64,000 nt of DNA from NCBI GenBank assembly GCA_964545715.1, contig CAZJHX010000034.1, positions 1 through 64,000 of the forward strand. Direction: 5' to 3'. The position numbers were made by a program, and so were the translations under genes. The DNA comes from CAZJHX01 sp964545715 (GTDB taxonomy: Bacteria > Myxococcota_A > UBA9042 > GCA-2863065). This document shows, piece by piece, positions 46,001 to 55,200 of this stretch. The notes below the pieces were generated by a model. The model was not told where the DNA came from. It saw nothing but the letters and a program-made list of their open reading frames with translations, and did no database searches. Position 1 is the stretch's first letter; every line of letters starts with the position of its first letter.

Positions 46001-46623
46001 GCCGACTCTTGACGCCCCATCCGATCGGGCCAGGCCCGGACGATGGCGAGCAAGACGCTAATCGAGATCACATGGGCACCCGCTGAGAACAGCAGCAGAT
46101 CGGCCGTGCCGAGCCACCCGAGCGCAAACGGAATGACCGCACCGCCGGTGATGGTGGCGGCCACCTCGCCCACGCCCGTAAACGCCAGCAGGCGCTTGAC
46201 CTGGCGCACATCGAACAGCCGATTGGCGACGCCGTAGAAGATCAGCTTGGTCAGCGCCCACTCGACCTCAGCCCACACCAGCGTGGCCATGGTGGAGACC
46301 TTGCCCCCCGACGCCGTCAGCGCCAGCCAGACGACGACCTGCGCCGTGGTCATGAGCACCAACACCGCGATCAGCCGATTGACCAGCGACGTCAGCCGCT
46401 CCAGACGGATGAAGGCAACGCCGGCCATGGGTACCAGCACCGACGCGATGGCGTAGGTATACGGGAAGCTGCCGGCGCCCCAGCTCTCCAGAAAGACCGT
46501 CGTGGCCGCCGTCATGCTGCACAGCTTGGCGACACCGATGGCGGCCGACATGGCGAGCAGCAGCCCGACCATGGCGGCCTCGTCGTCGGACACGCCGAAC
46601 GGCTTCAAGAATGTGCGCAACAC
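43096..46623 (-). CDS. Transporter - HEAT - double cNMP-binding fusion protein
   Basis: 1,175 residues from a GTG start. The first 440 residues carry about 11-12 membrane segments of the ATP/ADP-translocase (NTT/Npt) or MFS type. Then come HEAT repeats (about 440-900, for example DGDARVRAAACKAIESG) and two cyclic-nucleotide-binding domains (about 925-1030 and 1060-1165), each with the PBC-like glycine and Arg pattern (GDIVGELAALRQAPRTASV and CGELAVLSPGSRSADVS). The transport activity may be controlled by cAMP or cGMP. A cyclase gene lies at 39816-41435, on the same strand and 1.7 kb downstream. The substrate is not determinable. Confidence 0.8.
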   Translation of the reverse strand: MLRTFLKPFGVSDDEAAMVGLLLAMSAAIGVAKLCSMTAATTVFLESWGAGSFPYTYAIASVLVPMAGVAFIRLERLTSLVNRLIAVLVLMTTAQVVVWLALTASGGKVSTMATLVWAEVEWALTKLIFYGVANRLFDVRQVKRLLAFTGVGEVAATITGGAVIPFALGWLGTADLLLFSAGAHVISISVLLAIVRAWPDRMGRQESAEEVAPKPASGAPRDRYAWHLSALVAIFYVAYYVVDNAFYERVEAQFSSAEEVASFVARFYAGFGLFNLLVKVFVSRPWLARFGLLGGLMSAPLFVGLGALGTMTAALSGATQAAFWLAVMTKLLERTSIDSLNRPSYYALFQTLPASARLRTQTVADLIVSPMAGGVAGLLLLVLNKVIGVGIVGLSLTAAIICVVWLLEVFAAGRAYRRSLAVALKRRGLSGADELTFREPETRVLLARALKSSRRQEVLYALGLLARFGPCGLNTEVVELLDHGDARVRAAACKAIESGHAGDIDEVIDRLTDEPDTSVRVAMFNAVAATRKEDAYELLAFHLDDSDEALRVGAMIAMLRHGGLEGGVTAGSVLLKDAASPEAASRIRAARVLGGVGQSSFSRPLAPLLDDPDPEVQRAAIDAAGHVDSARLWPTVLRALDEPALRSAALTALDRASEVVLPAMAQAFQEATTPPARQRLARAVGRIGGRGGIELLTTALRSRDGNLRTDALRSLRRCGFSLMVRGDERLDALLATEIDDAEQLLVALCDIDEDNDSPARRVLVEELDKVRERVFRLLAFRYDGEAIMDVWESLRSAATEYYGLATELLEQAVPPRHRALVMPLIETLTPQQRLAKLAPGVTFSPIGAAARLVELAQDADKWTSEWLRLCAAQAAGRGAGRRTIVHTVELLRQAEIFADLPSEVLRLVAQCVVDVRVEAGQCIIEEGRTDRRMYVIAEGSARVHRGDTELAVIGSGDIVGELAALRQAPRTASVTMLEDGHLFALTADVLYEMTIDRIEIARGIMGVLCRRLRASMSPVAGQDEVAPEEVVGADDGELPQLERMMVLKSTSLFDRTSDSVLYEVAERAREVWLQAGETLFKGGELGRTMYIVVSGGLRVHQTGGTVAQLGPRAVCGELAVLSPGSRSADVSARVRTRLLSLDQRAVYALMESSAEFVSAVVEVLADRLAAASRAR

Positions 46624-46719
46624 GACCCGACTATGTCACGACGCGCGCGTTGTCTCACCTCTCCACGGAACGAGGCACGCGCGACCGTTGCCGCGCACGA
46701 CCTCGCCGGGCCCAGCTGG

Positions 46720-47598
46720 TCACTGACTCGCTCCACCGAAGAGTTCGGACGTCAACAGCGGGCGAAGGCGCTGCGCGATCAGCAGACAGACCAGCACCAG
46801 GACCGCCCCGACAAACGCGATGCCGAGCAGCCGAAGATAAAGCGGCACCGCCCACTCAAAGGCGACCTTGGACCGCTGCCACAGCGGGATCGTACGGCCG
46901 GCCACCGCGGCGCGGCGCTCCGACAGAGTCAACTTGACGGTGCAGAACTCGTTTTCGGCGTCGTACTCGCCCAGGTCGATGCCCAGCTCCTGAATACGCT
47001 CTTCGATGGCCAGGATGCGGTCTTCCAGCCGGATCAGATCGTCGATCCGCCCACCACCGCCCTTGAGCCCGGTCAGCGCAGCGCGGGTCTTCACCAGTGA
47101 AGCCTGCTTCGCCTTGAGCTCCTTGTAGCTGTTGGTCTTGTCCACCTTGTGGACGCGCACGGAGTTCAGGTCGCCGATCCCTCGCAGCGAGGCGACCAGC
47201 GCGTCAAAACGCGGGGGATCCACGCCCACGGCCAGGTGCAGCACCCGCGCGCCGGGCAACCCACCACGCTGCTCGAACTGGACCAGCCCGTTTTGCGCCC
47301 CAACCGCGCGCCGAACCGCCGCCGTGTCGTCCTTAAAGTCGTCGGACGTCGTCGCCAGGCTGGCCACCTTCTCGTACTTTTGATCCACGGTGGCCGGCCG
47401 CGCAGTGGAGCGCTTCAGCTTCTGGCTGGCGTAGTTGTTTCGCCCGGCGTGAAAGCTCGGCTCGGCTGCCGACACCGCCACCCGCCGCGCCGTGTCTTCA
47501 TCCGGCAGCGCCAGATAGCCATAGCCAAGCCGCAGCCCGAACAGCGCAAAGAACCCCACGCCGACCAGCGCCATCCCCAGCAACAATCGTCTTTTCAT
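46720..47598 (-). CDS. DUF4349 membrane protein
   Basis: 292 residues, with an N-terminal hydrophobic segment (about 5-28), an outer-facing domain, a coiled coil of about 65 residues (160-225: LKAKQASLVKTRAAL, LEDRILAIEERIQELG), and a second membrane segment (about 258-280). This is the DUF4349 layout. GAGGAG nine bases upstream supports the ATG. A sigma54-type promoter lies upstream with a perfect GTGTCCGCGGACAC palindrome, which places it in the same putative regulon as the peptidase lipoproteins. Envelope function is presumed but unproved. Confidence 0.82.
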   Translation of the reverse strand: MKRRLLLGMALVGVGFFALFGLRLGYGYLALPDEDTARRVAVSAAEPSFHAGRNNYASQKLKRSTARPATVDQKYEKVASLATTSDDFKDDTAAVRRAVGAQNGLVQFEQRGGLPGARVLHLAVGVDPPRFDALVASLRGIGDLNSVRVHKVDKTNSYKELKAKQASLVKTRAALTGLKGGGGRIDDLIRLEDRILAIEERIQELGIDLGEYDAENEFCTVKLTLSERRAAVAGRTIPLWQRSKVAFEWAVPLYLRLLGIAFVGAVLVLVCLLIAQRLRPLLTSELFGGASQ

Positions 47599-47632
47599 GT
47601 ATAGAAGTCTCCTCGGTTATGGTCGAGGCTCT

Positions 47633-47648
47633 TCCAAAGGGCGTGCCA
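47633..47648 (-). promoter_or_regulatory. sigma54-type promoter of the DUF4349 gene
   Basis: The minus strand reads TGGCACGCCCTTTGGA: a perfect seven-base -24 box (TGGCACG), with the -12 box TTGG instead of TTGC. The predicted start near 47622 leaves a 24-base leader with the GAGGAG ribosome site. The -12 mismatch lowers certainty. Confidence 0.5.
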
Positions 47649-47679
47649 GCTTTCAGTGCAGCGGTTGCGAGCCTGGCGC

Positions 47680-47693
47680 GTGTCCGCGGACAC
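47680..47693. promoter_or_regulatory. Perfect palindrome GTGTCCGCGGACAC, putative activator site
   Basis: A 14-base perfect palindrome, 58-71 bases upstream of the predicted sigma54 start. Its TGTCCG/CGGACA arms match the sites at 10993-11033 and 16765-16776. It is the cleanest copy in the window. Confidence 0.5.
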
Positions 47694-47792
47694 ACGGCGG
47701 CGTGTCAGATCGGGACCATGTCGGTTCCATTGCGTGGGTTCTGTACTCAAGCCCCCAACGCGTGCAGGCGCTCCAGCTCAAGGGCAACCCGG

Positions 47793-48683
47793 TTAGAGCT
47801 CAAAGCTCAAGCGCGGCGCCAGCAGCCAGGCGTCGTTGCGCGTCGTGCCCAGGCCCGTGTCGTTCAAGCGCTGAAAGTGCAGCTGAAACCGCAGCGTCGC
47901 GGCCTCGCCCCGGTAGGCCATGCCCGCCGCGGCGACCGGCAGCCACACCACCGCCAGGTCACCCCACGGATCGGAGAGCGAGTAGACCCCTTCGTCGTTG
48001 GGCGGTGGGGGGCTGTTGCCAGCGCTGTGGGCGGCCAAGCCCAGGCCGGCGCCCGCCGTCAACGAGAGTCGTGAGCCGACGCGCCAGACGAGACCTGCCG
48101 TCAGCGTGCCGAGCAGGCGCGGCTGAAACGCTCGATCGGTGTTCTGCCCGATCACGGTCACGCCGAAGGTGCTCTCGGCCTGAACGTCGACGCCCCCCAG
48201 GGTCCATGCGGCACGGTAGCCGAGCTCGAGGTTCGTGCGGATGAGGATGCGGTCTTGCACCGCGCTGTCGGCGCCGTGCCCGCACCGGTGGCGAAACATG
48301 AGCGTGGCCACGCCGGGTCCAACGCGCCAGTCGACGGCCAGCGGCGCCTCGTAGTACAGGCGCACCAGACGGAAGTCGATCGAGTTGCGGTGGTCCGCCA
48401 CTGTCTGCACTGAGAGGCCCATCCGCCAGTGGACATCGGGGCCGAAACCCATCAACGCGATGTCCCCCGCGGCCCGTCCGTGCCACACGTGATAGTCGCC
48501 GCCCAGGATGTATCGACTCAGGTCCAGCGTGGCCGTCGCGCCCACCAGCCCGCGCACGCCACCACGCCCGTCGAAAAGCGCATCCGGAGCGCTGAACCGC
48601 AGCGGCACGTCGTCCTGGTAGGCCGCAGCGGGCATCGTCGCCAGCGCGCACCATACTACTATCGCCGTAGCTCCCCATCGCAT
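47793..48683 (-). CDS. Outer-membrane beta-barrel-like protein
   Basis: 296 residues from the ATG at 48683, with AGGT six bases upstream; a TTG at 48689 is the alternative. A signal peptide ends near AAAYQDD. The remaining sequence alternates aromatic/hydrophobic strands with short polar turns (for example LRFQLHFQRLND) and ends with RLSFEL, close to the C-terminal aromatic signature of outer-membrane proteins (Leu replaces Phe). No family is recognised. It is co-directional with the DUF4349 gene, whose promoter region lies between them. Confidence 0.6.
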   Translation of the reverse strand: MRWGATAIVVWCALATMPAAAYQDDVPLRFSAPDALFDGRGGVRGLVGATATLDLSRYILGGDYHVWHGRAAGDIALMGFGPDVHWRMGLSVQTVADHRNSIDFRLVRLYYEAPLAVDWRVGPGVATLMFRHRCGHGADSAVQDRILIRTNLELGYRAAWTLGGVDVQAESTFGVTVIGQNTDRAFQPRLLGTLTAGLVWRVGSRLSLTAGAGLGLAAHSAGNSPPPPNDEGVYSLSDPWGDLAVVWLPVAAAGMAYRGEAATLRFQLHFQRLNDTGLGTTRNDAWLLAPRLSFEL

Positions 48684-48774
48684 GTGCAACCTACGCTACC
48701 AGAGCTGTCGCCCCCGTGGCGCCGGTAACAGACGAATGCTCGAAGCTCCATTCGAGCCGAAAGTCCAGAGCGTG

Positions 48775-50544
48775 TCAGATCGACATGGAGCCTTCGCGGA
48801 AGTCGCTGTTGGACAGGTGTACGTTGATGCACACCGGCGTGCCCTCCGCAGACAGGCGCTTGGCCTCGTCCAGCGCGGGGTCGATCTGGGACGCCTCGGT
48901 GACCAGAATGCCCTTGCCGCCGTAGCCCTCGGCCACGATGTGGTAGTCGGTGCGGCGCAGCACCGTGCCCACCGGGTCGCCCAGAATCGTGACCTGGTCG
49001 CGCGCGATCTGCTGCCAGCTGGCGTCGGTGCCGATGACCGCGATGGGGGCAAAGCCGCTGCGCACGTAGGTGTCGAACTCGGCCATGCTGTAGCCGCAGG
49101 AGCCGTCGCCGTAAAAGAGCCAGACCTCAGCGGTGGGACGCACGCTGGCGGCGCCGACCGCAAAGCCGCCGCCAACCCCCAGGGTGCCGAAGACGCCCGG
49201 GTCCAGCCAGCACAGCGGCCCACGTGGGCGCAGGATGTACGAGCCCGTGGCCACGAAGTCACCACCGTCCACGATGAAGATGCTGTCGTCCGCCACCTTC
49301 TCTTCGATGCGCTGAAACAGGTAGACGGGGTCCACCATCGGTCCGTCGGTGGTCGCTTTGGCCGCGATCTCGGCGTCGCGCGCCTCCTCGCGGGCCCGCA
49401 GGGTGTCGAACCAGGGCCCCCAGGCGCCGGGCCCGGACGACTCCTGAGCCAATTGCACCAGGAAGTGGCCGGGATGGGTCTGCACCGGGATGGTCGGGCG
49501 GCGATTCTTCTTCAGCGCGCCGGCGTCCAGGTTCACGCTGACCAGGTTGCAGTGCTTGTTTATCTTGAGTCCGTAGCCCAGGCGGAAGTCGAACGGGAAG
49601 CCTGCCACCAGCACGACGTCGGCCTCTTTCAGCGCCGCCGTCCGCTTGTGGCGAAACTGGATGTCGCTGTGATGCCCCAGCAGCCCGCGGGATGAGCCGC
49701 CAAGGAACGTGGGCACGCCCAGCTTGCGCACCGCGTCCGCCAGCGCGTGGGCCCGGTCAGGGGTCATGTTGACCATCGCCTGGTTGCCGATCACCAACAC
49801 CGGCTTCGACGCGCCCTTCAGCGCGGCGGCCACCTTGCTCAGGCGCCCGTGCACCGAAGGCGCCAGGGGGTTGGACAGCGTCGGCCACCCGGAGATCGGC
49901 AGGTGCGGCGTGTGAAACTGGTGCTGCAGGTAGCCCTTCATGGCAAGCTGCGCGGCCTTTCCCACGGGCCCTTTCATCTTGTCGACGCCGGACTCCTTCA
50001 CGTACCACTCGGAGACGATCTCCTTGGGGTAGAGCACGTCGACGGGAAACTCGAGAAACACCGGCCCCGGCACGCCCTCGGTCGACACCTTGAACGCCCG
50101 GGTCAGCATCGGCTTGAGGTCGCCCACCCGATTGCAGCGCGCGGCCCACTTGGTGATCGGCTTCATCAGGGACAGCTGGTCGATGTCCTGCAGCGACCCG
50201 CGCCCGCGCAAGACCGTGGCGGTCGCCCCCCCGAGCACGATGATCGGCTGCTGAGCCTCCTGGGCGTTCTTCACGGCGGTCACCGTGTTGGTCACGCCGG
50301 GGCCGGCGGTCACCGCACACACGCCCGGAATGCCGGTCATGCGGCTGGCGGCGTCGGCGGCAAACGCGGCGGTCACCTCGTCGCGCACGTCCACCACGTT
50401 GAGTCCGTGCATCTTGGCGCCCTGCAAAATGGGCGAGATGTGCCCACCGCACAGGTTGTAGAGGCACTGCACGCCGTGAGACGCCAGCACCTCGCCGACA
50501 ATCGAGCCACCGTGAATGTGGTCAGTCATGGATTCCTTGGTCAT
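48775..50544 (-). CDS. ThDP-dependent enzyme like ILVBL/HACL2 (2-hydroxyacyl-CoA lyase-like)
   Basis: 589 residues from the ATG at 50544, which overlaps the upstream stop as ATGA. The acetolactate-synthase superfamily layout is present: N-terminal Pyr domain with the catalytic Glu in VRDEVTAAFAADAASRM, VTAGPGVTNTVTAVKNAQ, and a C-terminal PP domain with GDGSCGYSMAEFD and GTDASWQQIARDQ, in which the second cofactor motif has Asp where Asn is usual. GGHISPIL near the N-terminus closely resembles eukaryotic ILVBL (HACL2). Enzymes of that type cleave 2-hydroxyacyl-CoA. It is the third gene of an operon with Cys-rich and MYXO-CTERM proteins, an unexpected partner set. Acetolactate synthase activity is less likely. 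Confidence 0.85.
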   Translation of the reverse strand: MTKESMTDHIHGGSIVGEVLASHGVQCLYNLCGGHISPILQGAKMHGLNVVDVRDEVTAAFAADAASRMTGIPGVCAVTAGPGVTNTVTAVKNAQEAQQPIIVLGGATATVLRGRGSLQDIDQLSLMKPITKWAARCNRVGDLKPMLTRAFKVSTEGVPGPVFLEFPVDVLYPKEIVSEWYVKESGVDKMKGPVGKAAQLAMKGYLQHQFHTPHLPISGWPTLSNPLAPSVHGRLSKVAAALKGASKPVLVIGNQAMVNMTPDRAHALADAVRKLGVPTFLGGSSRGLLGHHSDIQFRHKRTAALKEADVVLVAGFPFDFRLGYGLKINKHCNLVSVNLDAGALKKNRRPTIPVQTHPGHFLVQLAQESSGPGAWGPWFDTLRAREEARDAEIAAKATTDGPMVDPVYLFQRIEEKVADDSIFIVDGGDFVATGSYILRPRGPLCWLDPGVFGTLGVGGGFAVGAASVRPTAEVWLFYGDGSCGYSMAEFDTYVRSGFAPIAVIGTDASWQQIARDQVTILGDPVGTVLRRTDYHIVAEGYGGKGILVTEASQIDPALDEAKRLSAEGTPVCINVHLSNSDFREGSMSI

Positions 50545-52247
50545 TTTGCCTTGCACAGCTTGGCCGTGACGTCCTGCTCGTCGCCAAGCCGGTCGACCAG
50601 TATCACGTTCTGGCACGTTTGGGGGCTCGAGCAGTCGCCGTCAGTCTTGCACACGGCCTGGTTTTCGGAGAAGCCGGAGTTCAAGCAGACGTACTCGACC
50701 TTGGCGGGCCCCGTACTGCCAATGGCGATCGGCACCGCCGTGCAGGCCTCCCCGTCACCGCAACCGACGTCCGCGCCGCAGTCCGCCCTCGACCCTTCGG
50801 CGGGGCGGCACCACGACCGCCAGACGGTGTCCTCCAGCGTGGTCTCGTCAAACCCCTGCGCGTGCGGCTCACCGGCGCAATACGTCGATTCCTGGCAATC
50901 CGTCTGGGTACCGCAGAGGTGGTCATCGACGGGCAACGAGCTGCACAGACCCATCCCGTCGATCGCGCCGCCGGGCTGCAGAAACGCCAAGAAGTGACAG
51001 GCCTCGTCACCCGCGCAGGCGGCGTCCGAGCCGCATGCGGCCTGGGAGCCTGGATAGTCCTCGCAAAAGGACAGCGGCAGGTGCTTGTCGGGCTCCCGGC
51101 CAAAGTTGAAGTGGACGGGGTGCGAGTCAGCCGCACACCTCAGCGAAGCCCCATGGGCGGCGCACTGCGCGTCGGTCTGGCACAGGATCGGAACCGGGCC
51201 CGGTGGCATGGCCGCGCAGCGGTGTGCCCAGCCCGCGTCCTTGTTGTGCTGGCCGTTGAAATGCACCTGACAGTAGTAGCCCTGCGGACACTGGGCGGCG
51301 TGCTCGCAGGGTTGTCCCATACACACGTCAAACATCACGTCCGGGAACGCCGGCGCAGCCAGCGCCTCGCCTGTGGAGCAGATCATCGCGCCGCCGGGAC
51401 AATCAGCCGCCGACTGGCACATCCCGCTGCACGTCCCGTCCAGGCAAAGCCGCGTCTCGCAGTAGGCGAGGTCGCCGTGTTCGGGGTGCCGATTGCAGTG
51501 CTCGCCGACACCGACCTGCTCCTTGGGCGCGCCGGCGCAGCGCGTACTGAATTCGCCTCGTATGTACTGGATCTGGCAGGTCTCGGGCGCGACGCAGTCC
51601 AAAGGGGACACACAGAGCGAAAACGTGGTACCGGCCCGGCACGCCCCGTTCGCCCCAACGGCCAGGTTGGCCACACAGCGGAACACCGCGCCCATCGGGC
51701 CGTCGTGAAAACCGTCGCATTCGGTGCTCTGGGAGTCCGGGTCTTCTATCCCGTCGGGCCCCGGCGTCCCAGCGTAGTCCACCTCATCCTTTTGCAGCGT
51801 GCAAAGCTTGGTGCACGCGGGCTCAAAACAAAGCCCACTTGAACATTGAGAGTTCAGGCAACCCGGCCAGTTCGGATCCGTCGCCTCACTTCCGTCACTG
51901 AGTAAATACGTCGGCTGACAGTCGCTGGTTCGACCGCAGTATTTGCCAGGAGAAGCACCGTAAAACCCGCCGTAACAAAAATGCTGCACGCAGCTATCAC
52001 CGCAGTCCTGCCCGCAGTGACCTCCGCAGCCGTCGTCGCCGCACTCCCAGCCCGGCTGACAAAACGGCACGCATCCCACCGCGTCATCACCGACGGGTGC
52101 CGCCTCATCACCGGCGGGTGCCGCGTCCTGCACCGGCGGCGCGGCGTCGTGCGTGTCCGGGATCTGGACCGGCTCCGGGGAAGTTGCCTCAGGGGTGCAA
52201 CCGCAGAGGAGCCCCACCACAAGCAGTCGCCGCGGGTTACTCCACAA
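50541..52247 (-). CDS. Cys-rich lipoprotein, paralogue of the protein at 19735-22368
   Basis: 568 residues from the TTG at 52247, supported by GAAGGA six bases upstream and a lipoprotein signal with Cys17 (CGCTPEATS). It overlaps the end of the MYXO-CTERM gene by 11 bases. The mature protein has an Asp/Pro/Ala-rich linker followed by many Cys-rich modules (GWECGDDGCGGHCGQDCG type). It ends in NVILVDRLGDEQDVTAKLC, shared with the other paralogue, and both contain PGPDG and DGPMG segments in the same order. It lacks the beta-sandwich domains of the larger paralogue. Probably surface- or periplasm-exposed. Confidence 0.75.
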   Translation of the reverse strand: MWSNPRRLLVVGLLCGCTPEATSPEPVQIPDTHDAAPPVQDAAPAGDEAAPVGDDAVGCVPFCQPGWECGDDGCGGHCGQDCGDSCVQHFCYGGFYGASPGKYCGRTSDCQPTYLLSDGSEATDPNWPGCLNSQCSSGLCFEPACTKLCTLQKDEVDYAGTPGPDGIEDPDSQSTECDGFHDGPMGAVFRCVANLAVGANGACRAGTTFSLCVSPLDCVAPETCQIQYIRGEFSTRCAGAPKEQVGVGEHCNRHPEHGDLAYCETRLCLDGTCSGMCQSAADCPGGAMICSTGEALAAPAFPDVMFDVCMGQPCEHAAQCPQGYYCQVHFNGQHNKDAGWAHRCAAMPPGPVPILCQTDAQCAAHGASLRCAADSHPVHFNFGREPDKHLPLSFCEDYPGSQAACGSDAACAGDEACHFLAFLQPGGAIDGMGLCSSLPVDDHLCGTQTDCQESTYCAGEPHAQGFDETTLEDTVWRSWCRPAEGSRADCGADVGCGDGEACTAVPIAIGSTGPAKVEYVCLNSGFSENQAVCKTDGDCSSPQTCQNVILVDRLGDEQDVTAKLCKAK

Positions 52248-55200
52248 ACAGGGTCCTTCGGCGCCAGCGCAGAAGAATGAGCAGGCACAGGGTCCACGAC
52301 CACCACGGCGCCGTGTGCCCTTTCGTGGCCACCTTGCAGCTGCAGCCGGAGGACTCGGGCGCCGCCTCGACCGGGTCCACGTCGTCGCTGGGATCGTTGG
52401 GGTCCTTCTCCGAGCCGTCCGAGGCGAAGCGGCCGTCTGAGTTGAGGTCCTCGTCGCCGTCTGGGAGGCCGCCATTGTCCGTGTCCTTGGCGGTCGGATC
52501 GGTCGTCGTCGCCGGATCGTCATCGGCGATGAAGCTCTGTCCCTCTTCGGTGCCCGACGTCGCGATCGCCGCCGGGCCGTCGCTGGTGCCGCCCGGGATG
52601 CGCTCGGTCACGCCGACCTCCAGGCCGTCGGGCAGGCCGTCGTCGTCCGTATCCGAGTCGTTGGGATCGGTCGGCCCATAGTTCTCGTTGGGCCCGGTTC
52701 CTTTGGCCTCGTCGCCGTCGGAGACGCCGTCGTCATCCGAGTCGGCGTCCAGCGGGTCGGTGGCCGCCCAGCCCTCGTCCTCCAGCGGGCCCTTACCGTT
52801 GATCTCGTCCCCGTCCGACAGGCCGTCGTCATCGGTGTCGGCGTCGTCGGGATCGGTGCCCGCCAGGCCCTCGTCCTCGTTGCTGACGCCGTCGCCGTCG
52901 GTGTCCGGGTTATCGGGCTCGACCGGGTCCTCGGGGTCCTCGGGCTCCTCGGGGTCCTCGGGGTCATCCTCACAATTCGCGTCCTTTTGGCCCGCGCACG
53001 TCCCGTCCACACAGATGTCATTCAGTGTGCAGATGTCCCCGTCGTCGCATTTTCCGCCCTCGTCGGCGACGGCCGCCGCGCACTCGCCCGTCTGCGCATC
53101 GCACTGGCCCACCGTGCACGCACTGTCCAGCTCGCTGCAGTCCACCGCCGCGCCCGCACAGGCGCCCGTGTCGTCACAGAGATCGGTGACCGTGCAGGCG
53201 TCCGAGTCATCGCACTCGCCGCCCGCGTTGGCCGGCTGCGCCACGCAGGCCCCGGTCTCGTCGCACGCCCCCAACTGGCAGCTGCCGTCCAGGTCGGAGC
53301 AGTCGATCGGCGCCCCCTCGCAGACACCGTCCGCGCACACGTCGCCGGTGGTGCAGGCCGCGCCGTCGTCGCAGGCCAGGTCGTTGGCCGGATGCGTGCA
53401 CGCGCCCTCGCTGTCGCACACGTCGTCGGTACAGGCGTTGCCGTCGTCGGCGCACGCATCACCCGTGGGCGGCAGGCATGCCTGGGTGTCCTCGTCGCAC
53501 GCGCCCGGGCACTCGTCAGCCGCACACGGATCGGCCCCCGGCTGGCAGCCCGTCTCCGCATCGCAGCCCTCCGCGCCGTTGCAAAAGACGCCGTCATCGC
53601 ACTGCCCGGTGCACGGCGCCACAGTCACCTCGGCCGTCGCGCAGCCCAACAGATCGGGCGGGTCACAAACAGGCGCATCGACTGGGTTGCCCAGCAGATC
53701 GGTGGCCGTCACCGCAAACGTCACCAGGAAGCCCGTCTCGACCTCATCGTAAACACACGTGTAGACCCAGGTTTCGCTCGGATCCATGGCCGGCCCATCC
53801 ACGTTGCCGCTTTGCAGCGTCGGCTCGCCATCCGCGCATGGGGCGGATGCCGACAGCGCCACGTCGATGATCGGCGCGTCGCCGGTGTTGGTGACATTGA
53901 CGGTCACCGTCGCCGTCGCCAGATACGACACCACCTGCGTCGCCGGATCGACGGCGATGCCCAGCTCCGGATTGGTCAGAATCTCCGGCCTGAACTCAAA
54001 CCCGCCGACGTACCCAACGTCACCCTGGGCGTTGCCGTCGATCTGGATCAGCAGCGTGTCCTGGTCGATCACAACCTCACCCGCCGTCGCGTCGATCGTC
54101 CCCAGGCTCGCGTCCAGGGCCGGAAACCGCACGATATTCTCGCTGTAGTCATCGGTGACGTAGAAGTTGCCGTCCGGATCGTAGCCCAGCCCGCCGGCAA
54201 AGATGGCGTCGGAGGCGCCGGTAACGGCCATCACGTCCTCGGCGGTCAAAAAGACGCTGTCGGCGCCGTCAACCGGGTTGATGCGCAGGATGCGATGACG
54301 CAGCACCGGCGTGTTGAGCGACGTACTGGAGTCCGCCGTCAGCACGTCGCCATTGGGCGTCACATCCATGAAGCCATCCAGGTCCGCGATGACCAAAACG
54401 CCCGCGCCGTCCACACGTGGGCTCACGTCCAGGCAGCCCTCGGGTGGATTGGGACACGGCACCGAGCGGGTCACCACCGCAAGCCCGCCGGTCTCCAGAT
54501 CGTACGAGAACAGCTCGCCGCGAGCGTACTTCGGCGCGGTCTCGTCGTTGCCGAAAAACACGATGCCACCGTCCGTCACCGGGTTGCCCGCACGCAGATC
54601 CACATCGATGGATGGCGGCGGATCCGGCTGCGCCTTGATCAACGTCTCAAACGACGGGATCTCGGGTCGCTCGGGGTCCAGCACCTCCAGCACGAGCGGC
54701 GTGACCTCTCCCGTCAGCGTGTGAACCCGATAAAACGACTCCAGCGCGATGTCGCCCACATAGACGAAGCCGTCGTTGCCCACGCCGATCTTCTCGGGTC
54801 GCGCGCCGCGCTCGCTCACACCCGGGTTGTCCAGCTCCGGGTCCACGGTCTCCACCGTCAGGGTCGGATCGTTGTTCACGGCCTTGGCGATCTCCACGCG
54901 GGTCGCCAGCATCACCAGCGGACCGTCGGGCGGCAGCTTGAAGATGCCGTCTGAGCGGCTCTCCGAGAAGTAGAAGTTGCCCGCGTTGTCGCTGTCGATG
55001 CCGTTGTCGGTAAACCGCGCGCGATGGGGCGTCGACAGGGCCATATCCAAGAACACGTCGCCCTTGTTGGCGCGCGCCCCCAAGATGTCCAGGGTCGTCA
55101 CCGCCACGATCGGCGGCGAGGCACCAGGGTTGCTGATGTCGAAGTCGGACGGGATGAAGAAGATGCGCCCCACGTCGCTGTCGTCTGCGTCCAGGAGGTT

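Noticed and set aside
48680..48705. TGG and TTGC before the beta-barrel gene as a sigma54 promoter
   Set aside because: The spacing is one base too long and the start point would fall within the gene.
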